From Paraburkholderia sp. Tr-20389 (GTDB lineage Bacteria; Pseudomonadota; Gammaproteobacteria; Burkholderiales; Burkholderiaceae): DNA of 64,000 nucleotides. The position numbers and the translations under genes are program-made. The notes under the pieces were generated by a model. It saw nothing but the letters and a program-made list of their open reading frames with translations. It made no database searches and was not told the origin of the DNA. Positions 1 to 7,331 of the stretch are shown in pieces. Location: NCBI RefSeq assembly GCF_017104565.1, contig NZ_JAAGPD010000006.1, positions 62,001 through 126,000 of the forward strand. The letters run 5' to 3'. Positions within the stretch are counted from its first letter, which is position 1. Every line of letters begins with the position of its first letter.

Positions 1-235
1 CGAGATACGCATCGAGAATGCGCCGTACGAGTGTCACGCGCTCTTCGGGCTGCGTACGCGAGAACGAAACGAACGCGCGCTTCGCCGCCGCAACCGCGCG
101 TTCGACATCTTGCGCGTCGCCTAGCGCCACTTCGGCGAACGGCGCTTCCGTGCAGGGATCGACGACGGGCAGACGCGCCGTGCCGGACGGCTCGACCCAC
201 GCGCCGTCGATATAGAACTTCAGGGAATGGGACAT
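1..235 (-). CDS. Aldehyde dehydrogenase, N-terminal fragment (cut by window edge)
   Basis: Reading the minus strand from the ATG at 235 gives about 78 residues beginning MSHSLKFYIDGAWVEPSG and continuing with VVDPCTEAPFAEVALGDA. This is the usual N-terminus of the NAD(P)-dependent aldehyde dehydrogenase family, which oxidises aldehydes to acids. The catalytic Cys and Glu lie beyond the left edge, so activity cannot be judged. It follows the permease gene by 20 bases as the last visible gene of the importer/oxidase operon. It would suit oxidation of the aldehyde released by the FAD amine oxidase at 1958-3286. The substrate is unknown. Confidence 0.85.
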   Translation of the reverse strand, partial: MSHSLKFYIDGAWVEPSGTARLPVVDPCTEAPFAEVALGDAQDVERAVAAAKRAFVSFSRTQPEERVTLVRRILDAYL

Positions 236-255
236 GCCGTTTCCGTAGAAAGAAA

Positions 256-1053
256 TCAGGCCCGCGCCGTCGACGACGACCGGCGGCTCACGACGACGAT
301 CATCACGAGGCACAAGGTCAGTGCCGTCAGCATCGTGCTGATCGCCGCGATGGTCGGATCGATCTCGTCGCGCAGCGTGACGAACATGCGTCGCGTCAAC
401 GTCTGGTTCGAGCCGCCCGAAATGAACAGCGCGACGACCGTTTCATCCAGCGCCTGAATGAACACGAACACCGCGCCCGAAATGACACTCGCCTTGATCT
501 GCGGCAGCGTCACCGTCATGAAGCTGCGAAAGCGATTCATGCCGAGGCTGCGCGCGACCATCTCCTGCGTGCGATCGAAAGTCCGCAAATCCGCGCCGAC
601 CGAGATCAGCACATACGGCAGCCCGAGCATCGTATCCGCGACGATCAACCCGCCCAGCGTGTTCACGTAGCCAGCCTGCGTGAACACGAAGAACACGCCG
701 ACGGCAACGATGATGATGGGCACCATCAGCGGCAGCATCAGCAGCGTGCGGAGATATTTCATCGACCAGTGCGAGCCGTGCTGGATGCCGTAGGCCGCCG
801 CGATGCCGAGCGGCGTCGCGATCAATGCGGCGCACACGGACGCCGTCAGCGTCACGCGCGCCGCGTCGATCCACGCGGGGTTATCGAAGAACGAGTGATA
901 CCAGCGCAGCGAATACGCGGGCGGCGGGAACGTCATGAAGCGTGTGTCCGAGAACGACAGCGGCACGACGATCACCACGGGCAACATCAGGAATACGAGG
1001 ATCAGCACGACGCCCGCACCGAGCGTCAGCCTTCCGAATGAGATCTTGTTCAT
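256..1053 (-). CDS. ABC transporter permease, PotC/YdcV-like
   Basis: A 265-residue inner-membrane permease of the spermidine/putrescine-type (PotC) importers. Hydrophobic segments lie near residues 12-34, 65-90, 102-125, 140-155, 188-210 and 235-255. The cytoplasmic EAA coupling loop is at about 165-184 (ARSLGMNRFRSF then TLP). Its ATG at 1053 overlaps the TGA of the upstream permease (ATGA), so the two are probably translationally coupled and form a heterodimeric channel. With the ATPase at 4069-5151 it would import a polyamine-like or other small organic cation. No periplasmic binding protein is visible here, so the substrate is unassigned. Confidence 0.9.
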   Translation of the reverse strand: MNKISFGRLTLGAGVVLILVFLMLPVVIVVPLSFSDTRFMTFPPPAYSLRWYHSFFDNPAWIDAARVTLTASVCAALIATPLGIAAAYGIQHGSHWSMKYLRTLLMLPLMVPIIIVAVGVFFVFTQAGYVNTLGGLIVADTMLGLPYVLISVGADLRTFDRTQEMVARSLGMNRFRSFMTVTLPQIKASVISGAVFVFIQALDETVVALFISGGSNQTLTRRMFVTLRDEIDPTIAAISTMLTALTLCLVMIVVVSRRSSSTARA

Positions 1054-1961
1054 TTCGCGCCCAAGGTCTTTTCGAGGGGAATCACGCGGCTCGCGGCATA
1101 GAAGATTGCGAACACGCAGACCAGCAGCACGACGCTCACCGCACTCGCCGCGCCCCAGCTGTTGTAGATCTCGACGTTGCGGCTCACGACCATCGACACC
1201 ATGATCGACTTGCCGCCGCCCATCAGTTCAGGCGTGATGTAGAAACCGAGGCACAGCACGAACACGAGCGTGACGCCCGCCACGACGCCGCTCATCGACA
1301 GCGGCAGGAACACGCGCCAGAACACATGCAGCGGCGAACCGCCCAGGCTCGCGCCCGCCTGCGACAGATTGGCCGGGATCTTCTGCATCGCGGAGTACAG
1401 CGGCAGCACCATGAACGGCAACAGGATGTGCACCATCGCGACGATCGTGCCGAACTGGTTATACGAAAGCTGCAACGGCCTGTCGATCAGCCCCATCGAC
1501 AGCAAGGCCTTGTTCACGAGCCCCGTACGCTGCAGCAGCACGAGCCACGCATAGGTACGCACGAGCACGCTGGTCCAGAACGGCAGAATGACCATACCGA
1601 GTATCAGCGCGCTCCACTTCGGCGGCACGGAGGCCGCGAAATACGCAACGGGATACCCCAGCAGCAATGTAACGCCCGTCACGATGATGCTCAGCTTGAA
1701 CGTCATCAGGAACGTGTCGAGATACGTGCCCGTGAAAATGCGCCGGTAGTTGACGAGCGTGAACGCGCCGTCGTGATAGATCGACTGCCACGAGAGCCAC
1801 GCAAGCGGCAACACCAGCAGCACCACCACGACGAGCAGCGCGGGCGCCATCAGCAGCAGCATCGCGCGATCTTCGCGCTGCTGGTGGCGAACCGACGGAT
1901 CGATCGTAGCGGTCTGCATCACAGTCTGATCCTGGAAAGCGTGTTTGACTGTCGTCATCAT
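1050..1961 (-). CDS. ABC transporter permease, PotB/YdcU-like
   Basis: A 303-residue permease partner of the PotC-like protein. The N-terminus is polar, followed by a strong membrane segment (LLLMAPALLVVVVLLVLPLAW), and the EAA region reads GASLGGSPLHVFWRVFLP. The start is chosen at the ATG at 1961 because it overlaps the TGA of the FAD oxidase (ATGATGA); the next codon is also ATG (1958). A longer frame to 1991 exists but would overlap the oxidase more. The tight ATGA junctions on both sides place it inside one operon with the amine oxidase and the second permease. Confidence 0.9.
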   Translation of the reverse strand: MMTTVKHAFQDQTVMQTATIDPSVRHQQREDRAMLLLMAPALLVVVVLLVLPLAWLSWQSIYHDGAFTLVNYRRIFTGTYLDTFLMTFKLSIIVTGVTLLLGYPVAYFAASVPPKWSALILGMVILPFWTSVLVRTYAWLVLLQRTGLVNKALLSMGLIDRPLQLSYNQFGTIVAMVHILLPFMVLPLYSAMQKIPANLSQAGASLGGSPLHVFWRVFLPLSMSGVVAGVTLVFVLCLGFYITPELMGGGKSIMVSMVVSRNVEIYNSWGAASAVSVVLLVCVFAIFYAASRVIPLEKTLGAK

Positions 1962-3286
1962 GCACCCACGGCGTCGAGAAACTGATACCACGCAGCGACG
2001 AGCCGGACACCCGGCGCGCGCAGCGAATGAAACGGCACAGGCCGCAAGCCTTCCTGCGCCAGCAATGCAAGCTCGGGCTTCTCGCCGAGCGCGAGCGCCG
2101 CGGCATGCTGACCGATCAGGCTCGCCATCGCGACACCTGCACCGTTATACCCGAGACAGAAGGTCGTGACAGCGTCGCTGCGCCCGACATGCGGCAACGC
2201 ATTGAACGTCATGCCCACATAGCCCGACCAGCGATACTCCACAGCGACGCCCGCAAGATCGGGAAAGAGCGATACCATCGCGCGCTGCAACGCGGCGAAT
2301 CCCGTGTCCTGACCTTCCTTGCCGAACGCATCGCGCCCGCCGAACAGCATGCGTCCGTCCACCTTGCGAAACCACTTCATCATGCGGCGCGTTTCCGTGT
2401 AGCTCCGGCGGTTGACCATCAGCTTCGCGTCGAGTTCCGGCGACAGTCTTTCCGTCGCTATCATCGCGCTGCGGAACGGCACGAGTTCGCGCTGATACTG
2501 TGCGGTCGCATCGGTGAGATTGGAGTACGCATTGGTCGCGACGATCACCTGCTTCGCACGCACGCTGCCGCCGGGCGTGCGCAGCAGCACGCCTTCCTGT
2601 ATCCGCATCATGTCGACGATGGGCGTCGATTCGTAAATGGGCACGCCGCGCGCCGTCAAGCCGCGCGCAATGCCGACCACGTATTCAAGCGGCAGGATCG
2701 TGCCCGCATCGGCGCTCAACACGCCGCCGACAAAACCGTTCGAGCCCGTCTCGTGCGTGATCTCTTCGCGCGATTGAACGGTCATCGACGTATCGCCTAG
2801 CTGGGTACGCACCCAGTCCGCTTCCGCCCGAATCGACGCGAACGCGCGCTCCGTATGCGCGCAACGCAGGCTGCCCGTATGCTCGAAACGCGCGCGCTCC
2901 AGCGTGAATTCGTCGACAAGCTGCTCGACGACGCGCACGCCATCATGCGCAAGCCGGTGCATGCGCCTGGCGGTATCGAGGTCGTAGGTACTCGCGATCG
3001 ATGGAAACGACAAGCGGAATTTCGACGACACCACACCGCCATTGCGCCCGCTCGCGCCCCAGCCGATCGGGTTCGCATCGAACACCGCGCAGTCGACGCC
3101 GCGCTTTTGCAGCGCATACGCCGCCGCGAGGCCCGAGTAACCCGCGCCGATGATCGCCACGTCGACGATCAGATCGCGCGCGAGCGGCGAGCCCATGCTG
3201 ACGGGCGCATGCGCGACGGGCGAGCGTGCTGCCATCGCGCGCCAGAGCGAGTCGGGCTGTGGCCGGTGCGGTGTCGGTGCGAGCAT
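1958..3286 (-). CDS. FAD-dependent amine/amino-acid oxidoreductase (DAO family, PuuB-like)
   Basis: A 442-residue flavoenzyme. The FAD-binding Rossmann motif is near residues 32-60 (DVAIIGAGYSGLAAAYAL), followed by the GWGASGRNGG loop typical of gamma-glutamylputrescine oxidase and related DAO-family oxidases. The C-terminal part carries the second FAD contact region (FCLGYNGAGVAMASLIG). It would oxidise an imported amine to an aldehyde with release of ammonia or a small amine. The start at 3286 follows the HAD stop codon by two bases; the open frame continues upstream but only antisense-like over the HAD gene. The context of importer, HAD and ALDH supports a catabolic role. The substrate is not identifiable from sequence. 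Confidence 0.88.
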   Translation of the reverse strand: MLAPTPHRPQPDSLWRAMAARSPVAHAPVSMGSPLARDLIVDVAIIGAGYSGLAAAYALQKRGVDCAVFDANPIGWGASGRNGGVVSSKFRLSFPSIASTYDLDTARRMHRLAHDGVRVVEQLVDEFTLERARFEHTGSLRCAHTERAFASIRAEADWVRTQLGDTSMTVQSREEITHETGSNGFVGGVLSADAGTILPLEYVVGIARGLTARGVPIYESTPIVDMMRIQEGVLLRTPGGSVRAKQVIVATNAYSNLTDATAQYQRELVPFRSAMIATERLSPELDAKLMVNRRSYTETRRMMKWFRKVDGRMLFGGRDAFGKEGQDTGFAALQRAMVSLFPDLAGVAVEYRWSGYVGMTFNALPHVGRSDAVTTFCLGYNGAGVAMASLIGQHAAALALGEKPELALLAQEGLRPVPFHSLRAPGVRLVAAWYQFLDAVGA

Positions 3287-3288
3287 GA

Positions 3289-3999
3289 TCAGGCGGCGCG
3301 CGCTTCGGCTTCGACCGCATCCGCGAGCGCGGCGAGCGTCGCGAACCTGAAGGTCGGCTCGGTCACGGCTTCGGGCACCGGTGTCGCGCCGAAACCCTTC
3401 AGGCCCTGGCGCCGCTCGATCCAGCAAGTCGAGTAGCCGAGCTTCGTCGCGATGCCGATGTCGTGATACTGGCTTTGCGCCGTATGCAGGATCTCGCTGA
3501 ACTTGAAACCGAAGGCCGCCTGACGGCCGCGGTTGTACGCAAAGAATTGCGGATCGGGTTTCGCGACACCCGTTTCGTCGCAGCAGACGGTATCGTCGAA
3601 CGGATCGCCGAGCGTGTGTGCATACGCCGACAACGCGACGCGGTCCGCATTCGTCATCGCGACGAGACGATAGTGCTTGCGCAGGCGCTTCAACGCCGCG
3701 ACGGAATCTTCGAACGCGGGCCATTCCAGCACGTCGCGCTGGAATGCGGCAGCCGATTGCGCGTCGTCGGGCAGGCCGAGTTCTTTCGCGAGATGCAGAT
3801 ACACGTTCGCCATCTCATGGCTCGAGCGGCCCGGATATTTCGCGCGGCCGTCCATGTACGGCTCGAAGATCTGTTCGTCGGTCAGGTCTTTCGCTTTCGC
3901 GCCGCCCAGTCGCCGCACGGACGCGAGCACGCCCTTCTCGAAGTTGATCAGCGTGCCGACGACATCGAACGTCAGAACCTTGAAATCGGTGAGCTTCAT
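3289..3999 (-). CDS. Haloacid dehalogenase type II family (HAD) hydrolase
   Basis: A 236-residue HAD-superfamily protein. Motif I is FDVVGTLI (nucleophilic Asp near residue 10), motif II is MTNAD, and the C-terminal part has DETGVAKPDPQFF with the motif III Lys and the acidic motif IV region. The arrangement matches the type II (S)-2-haloacid dehalogenase group, but many members act on other substrates or phosphates. Start MKLTDFK at 3999 is preferred over an upstream in-frame ATG at 4053. It sits between the ABC ATPase and the FAD oxidase. A second HAD of the same class lies next to an FAD oxidase at 17042-17710, so the pairing is probably functional. Confidence 0.85.
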   Translation of the reverse strand: MKLTDFKVLTFDVVGTLINFEKGVLASVRRLGGAKAKDLTDEQIFEPYMDGRAKYPGRSSHEMANVYLHLAKELGLPDDAQSAAAFQRDVLEWPAFEDSVAALKRLRKHYRLVAMTNADRVALSAYAHTLGDPFDDTVCCDETGVAKPDPQFFAYNRGRQAAFGFKFSEILHTAQSQYHDIGIATKLGYSTCWIERRQGLKGFGATPVPEAVTEPTFRFATLAALADAVEAEARAA

Positions 4000-4068
4000 T
4001 GCATCATCCCTTTGCAGTTTGCGTGAATCGCGTAAGAAGGCATGCCCGTGCACAGGCGGTGAGTGAAA

Positions 4069-5151
4069 TCAGGCGGCCACGACGATCGTGTCCTGAGGGT
4101 CGAGCGCGACCGTCATCTGCGCGCCCGGCGATGGAATGCGCCGGCGCGCTTCATGGCTGCCGGGCTGTCGAAGACTGATGGCCGTGCCGTCGGCGAGCGC
4201 GGCGAACACACGCAGACTCTCGCCCTGATACAGCACTTCGGTGACGCGGCACGACAGACGATTCGTATGCGTGCCGTCCTGTCCGTTCGCGCCGTCGATC
4301 ACAAGCTTTTCCGTCTGCACCGCGAGCAGCAACCGTTCGCCGCGCGGCAACGGATGCGCGCTGCGCAGCACGGCATCGCCGAGACGCACGGCGTCGTCGC
4401 CGGCGCGGCTCACGTCGAGCAGGGTGGCTTCGCCGATGAAGCTCGCGACGAATGCGTCGCAAGGGCGGTCATAGAGACGCTCGGGCGTGTCGATCTGCAC
4501 GAGCTTGCCGTCCTTCAGCACTGCGACGCGATCGCTCATGGTCAGCGCTTCGCGTTGATCGTGCGTGACGTTGACGATGGTCGCGCCGAGCTTGCGATGC
4601 AGGCGGCGCAATTCGATCTGCATGGTTTCGCGCAGCTGCTTGTCGAGCGCCGAAAGCGGCTCGTCCATCAGGATCAGTTGCGGCTCGAACACCATGGCGC
4701 GTGCGAGCGCCACACGCTGACGCTGGCCGCCCGACAGCTGGCTGATGTTGCGCGACTCGTAGCCGCCCAGTTCGACCATCGCGAGCGCATCGGCGACCTT
4801 CTTCGCCCAGCCCGCTTTCGGCTCGCGGCGCGCGCGCAACGGAAACGCGACGTTCTCGCCGACTGTCATGTGCGGGAACAGCGCATAGTTCTGGAACACG
4901 ATGCCGATGTTGCGCTTGTGCGGCGGCGCAAATGTAATGTCGCGCTCGCCGACCCAGACCGTGCCGGAGGTAGGCTGCACGAAGCCGCCGAGTATGCCGA
5001 GCAGCGTCGTCTTGCCCGACCCGGAAGGCCCGAGCAGCGACACGAATTCACCCGGCGCGATATCGAGCGATACGTCGTCCAGCGCGACCACCGGACCATA
5101 ACGCTTCGTTGCCGACCGGATCGATACTCCCGTTTTCGCTCGTGCGTCCAT
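4069..5151 (-). CDS. ABC transporter ATP-binding protein, PotA-like
   Basis: A 360-residue ATPase subunit. Walker A GPSGSGKT is at residues 41-48, the Q-loop Gln near 87, signature LSGGQRQ at 139-145, Walker B LILMDEP at 159-165, the switch His in NVTHDQ, and a C-terminal TOBE-type regulatory domain from about 250. This is the PotA/FbpC/CysA architecture and would energise the two PotBC-like permeases. Start MDARAKTG at 5151 is preferred because the frame upstream (to 5223) runs into the divergent promoter region. It is the first gene of the minus-strand operon, facing the LysR gene at 5252. Confidence 0.92.
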   Translation of the reverse strand: MDARAKTGVSIRSATKRYGPVVALDDVSLDIAPGEFVSLLGPSGSGKTTLLGILGGFVQPTSGTVWVGERDITFAPPHKRNIGIVFQNYALFPHMTVGENVAFPLRARREPKAGWAKKVADALAMVELGGYESRNISQLSGGQRQRVALARAMVFEPQLILMDEPLSALDKQLRETMQIELRRLHRKLGATIVNVTHDQREALTMSDRVAVLKDGKLVQIDTPERLYDRPCDAFVASFIGEATLLDVSRAGDDAVRLGDAVLRSAHPLPRGERLLLAVQTEKLVIDGANGQDGTHTNRLSCRVTEVLYQGESLRVFAALADGTAISLRQPGSHEARRRIPSPGAQMTVALDPQDTIVVAA

Positions 5152-5219
5152 TGCGTGTCTCTCGCTGGAAAGGGGTGTGTTGAGAAAAATATACGGCTCG
5201 ATCTTTTTGACGGCAATTC

Positions 5220-5231
5220 CCAAATTGTTGG
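5220..5231. promoter_or_regulatory. Candidate LysR operator between divergent genes
   Basis: CCAAATTGTTGG is a 12-bp interrupted palindrome (CCAA, 4 bases, TTGG) inside the 100-bp gap between the PotA-like gene and the divergent LysR gene. LysR regulators commonly bind such short AT-rich dyads between divergent targets. Only the symmetry and location support it. Confidence 0.3.
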
Positions 5232-5251
5232 ATCGGGCATAACATCAGGTC

Positions 5252-6223
5252 ATGCCAAATCTTCGCAAGAAACTGCCGAGCGCCAATGCGCTGTTCGTGT
5301 TCGAAGCGGCTGCACGCTGCGGCAACTTCACGCGCGCCGCGCAGGAGCTCTATGTGAGCCAACCAGCCGTGAGCCGCATGCTCGCGCGGATGGAGGATCA
5401 CATCGGCGTGCGCCTGTTCGAGCGGGTGCGCGGCGGCATCGAGCTGACGGAAAGCGGACGTATCCTGTACCGCGCGATCTCCGAAGGCTTCAACGGCATC
5501 GAAAATGCAATCAGGGAAATCGAGGCCCGCGCGACGGGGGTCGAGTCGGTCACGTTATCGGTGTCGACGGGTTTCACCACGCACTGGCTGATGCCGCGCA
5601 TGAGCCGGCTGAATCAGGCTTTCCCTAATATCGATTTGCGCTTCCAGCTGATATCGGGGCGCATCGGCGGGCCGCTGAACGACGTCGATCTTGGCATGCG
5701 GTTTTTGCATGATGGCGAGATCGATGAATATGCGGTGCTGGTGATGCCCGAGACGCTTTTGCCTGTCTGCAACGAGCGTTATCTGGAGAGTGCGCAGACC
5801 GACGCGGGCCGCTTGCACGGCGACACGGTGATCGTGATGGACGACGAAGAGCGCGGCTGGCACGAGCGCTTCGGCGCGTACGCGGGACATGGGCGGCACG
5901 TCGCGGGGATGCTGAGCTTCGGCGATTACGCGATTGTTGTGCAGGCTGCGCTGCTTGGGCAGGGTATTGCGCTTGGGTGGCTCAATGTGGTGTCGCATTG
6001 GCTGGCGCAGGGTGCCCTGCTCCCCGCCGAGCAGGAGGTCATCGTTACTAATCGACGCTGCTGTCTTGTGCGGCCTGCTAATAAGCCTTTACGGCCTATC
6101 GTCGATAGTGTGCGAGATTGGCTTATCGAAGAGACTCGCAATGATATGCGGATCATTGAGAAGAAGTACCCGATGCTCGGGTTGTCTGATGCTCTGCGGC
6201 AGAGTGGGTTGAAGTTTGGGTAG
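5252..6223 (+). CDS. LysR-family transcriptional regulator (GcvA-like)
   Basis: A 323-residue regulator. The N-terminal winged helix-turn-helix is at about 9-65 (ALFVFEAAARCGNFTRAAQ then LYVSQPAVSRMLARME), followed by a periplasmic-binding-protein-like effector domain. The PSANALFVFEAAA start resembles the GcvA/AmpR subgroup. It diverges from the PotA-like operon and is the obvious candidate to control it. The last 80 or so codons use more T-ending codons (for example AATAAGCCTTTA) than the first half. This change coincides with the approach to the large palindrome just downstream. Confidence 0.92.
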   Translation: MPNLRKKLPSANALFVFEAAARCGNFTRAAQELYVSQPAVSRMLARMEDHIGVRLFERVRGGIELTESGRILYRAISEGFNGIENAIREIEARATGVESVTLSVSTGFTTHWLMPRMSRLNQAFPNIDLRFQLISGRIGGPLNDVDLGMRFLHDGEIDEYAVLVMPETLLPVCNERYLESAQTDAGRLHGDTVIVMDDEERGWHERFGAYAGHGRHVAGMLSFGDYAIVVQAALLGQGIALGWLNVVSHWLAQGALLPAEQEVIVTNRRCCLVRPANKPLRPIVDSVRDWLIEETRNDMRIIEKKYPMLGLSDALRQSGLKFG

Positions 6224-6367
6224 TGGTTTTTTTGGTTTTTGTCTGCGACGCAGTCGCCATTCTTGCCTTCTCGGCGCGGGCTTCGCCTTTCGGCTTTTGC
6301 TCTGCGCGTTCGCTGGCATCCGCGTTTTGCCTCTGGTTTGCCGGCGTTGCCCCTGTGCGGGGCGGCA

Positions 6368-6399
6368 CTTACTTTCTTTGCCGCCGCAAAGAAAGTAAG
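6368..6399. repeat. Hairpin in left arm of the palindrome
   Basis: Perfect 14-bp stem CTTACTTTCTTTGC (6368-6381) with its complement at 6386-6399, loop CGCC. The matching hairpin in the right arm differs in sequence but keeps pairing, so the fold, not only the sequence, seems conserved. Confidence 0.8.
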
Positions 6400-6870
6400 C
6401 AAAGAAAGCGGGCTAACACCGCCAGCCCATGTTCTTGCCTGCGGGCCCCCAACGGGTCCCGCACTTCACACGGCAATACATCGCTTTGCGCCCGTTGCCA
6501 GCGCCTTGAACAAACGCATCACCCACTCCAGTCACCCGTAGTGCAGCCAGCGGCAGCGACCCGTCTGCGCCGCCCAGGTGGCAAACTGTGTGTAGGCGAT
6601 CGCACCGTACACGTTCGCGCTCCTACGACACCGATCGCGTTTTTCAGTCCGGAGTGGTGCACTTCGATCGCGACGGCCTACACACAGTTTGCCACCTGGG
6701 CGGCGGTGGACGTCCGGTAAGTCAGTTAGCTACGCGGGAAGCTGAAGTGGGTGATGCGTGAGTTAGCACGCTGGCAACGCGCATGAAATAGCGCGATGCC
6801 GCGCGAAGGACGGGGACGTTAGGGCTCCTGGGCAATTACACGGGCTGGCGGTGTTAGCGGCTTTCTTTTG

Positions 6871-6904
6871 CCTACTTTTCTTTGCCGCTGCAAAGAAAAG
6901 TAGG
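6871..6904. repeat. Hairpin in right arm of the palindrome
   Basis: Perfect 15-bp stem CCTACTTTTCTTTGC (6871-6885) with its complement at 6890-6904, loop CGCT. Relative to the left hairpin there is a compensated T-A to C-G pair change and an added base pair in the T-run. Confidence 0.8.
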
Positions 6905-6992
6905 TGCCGCCCCGCACAGGGGCAACGCCGGCAAACCAGAGGCAAAACGCGGATGCCAGCGAGAGACCCCAGAACCCCAAAACCCCAAATCC

Positions 6993-7331
6993 CTACCCCC
7001 TAGCCTTCTGCAAAAACCCACTCGGCGTCATGCCACAAAACCTCTTAAAGTGGCGAGCCAGATGGCTCTGATCAAAGAACCCAACTTCAGTAGCGACAAC
7101 AGCCCCAGGCACGCCGGCCAGCAGCAAAGTCTGAGCACGCCTCACTCGAACTCCACACAAATACCGATAAGGCGAAAGCCCAACCTGCTGTCTAAAAACA
7201 GTAGCAAACCGCGAAACACTGAGCGCCGACAGCTCAGCCAATTGCGCAAGACTCACAGTCTTATCAAAGTTCGCTTCGATATAAGCCACAGCATCCCGCA
7301 AGGTGATCGAAGACTGATCGACGGTACTCAT
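6993..7331 (-). CDS. Minimal AraC-type DNA-binding protein
   Basis: A 112-residue protein that is almost only the AraC/XylS DNA-binding domain. The first helix-turn-helix is at about 25-48 (VSLAQLAELSALSVSRFATVF) and the second at about 75-98 (VVATEVGFFDQSHLARHFK), ending with the family signature FCGMTPSGF. There is no effector or dimerisation domain, so ligand sensing is not expected within this chain. Its ATG (7331) overlaps the TGA of the DadA-like gene (ATGA), making it the last gene of the long locus B operon. Codon usage is visibly more T-ending than in its neighbours. Confidence 0.88.
   Translation of the reverse strand: MSTVDQSSITLRDAVAYIEANFDKTVSLAQLAELSALSVSRFATVFRQQVGLSPYRYLCGVRVRRAQTLLLAGVPGAVVATEVGFFDQSHLARHFKRFCGMTPSGFLQKARG

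Larger units (their letters stand above)
6310..6962. repeat. 653-bp nested imperfect palindrome (two inverted copies of a ~325-bp repeat)
   Basis: Matching segments occur in mirrored order around one centre near 6636. Outer arms are 6310-6436 and about 6840-6962. Inner pairs are 6493-6503 with 6769-6779 (CGTTGCCAGCG), 6514-6527 with 6746-6759 (ACGCATCACCCACT), and an exact 30-bp pair 6568-6597 with 6676-6705. All pairs share the same midpoint, so the two halves have diverged by substitution with almost no net length change. Each outer arm carries its own hairpin. No transposase, target-site duplication or open frame was recognised. Confidence 0.9.
6224..6992. other. Gene-free interval dominated by a long palindrome
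   Basis: Convergent gap of 769 bases between the LysR and AraC-type genes. No believable coding frame was found. It contains the nested inverted-repeat element described at 6310-6962. The first 85 bases after the LysR stop are T- and G-rich with no clear terminator. The last 30 bases are a C/A-rich run (CCCCAGAACCCCAAAACCCC). Confidence 0.7.

Noticed and set aside
6223-7000. Possible insertion sequence or MITE with a transposase
   Set aside because: No transposase frame, terminal inverted repeats in IS style or target-site duplication was found. It is reported only as a palindromic repeat.
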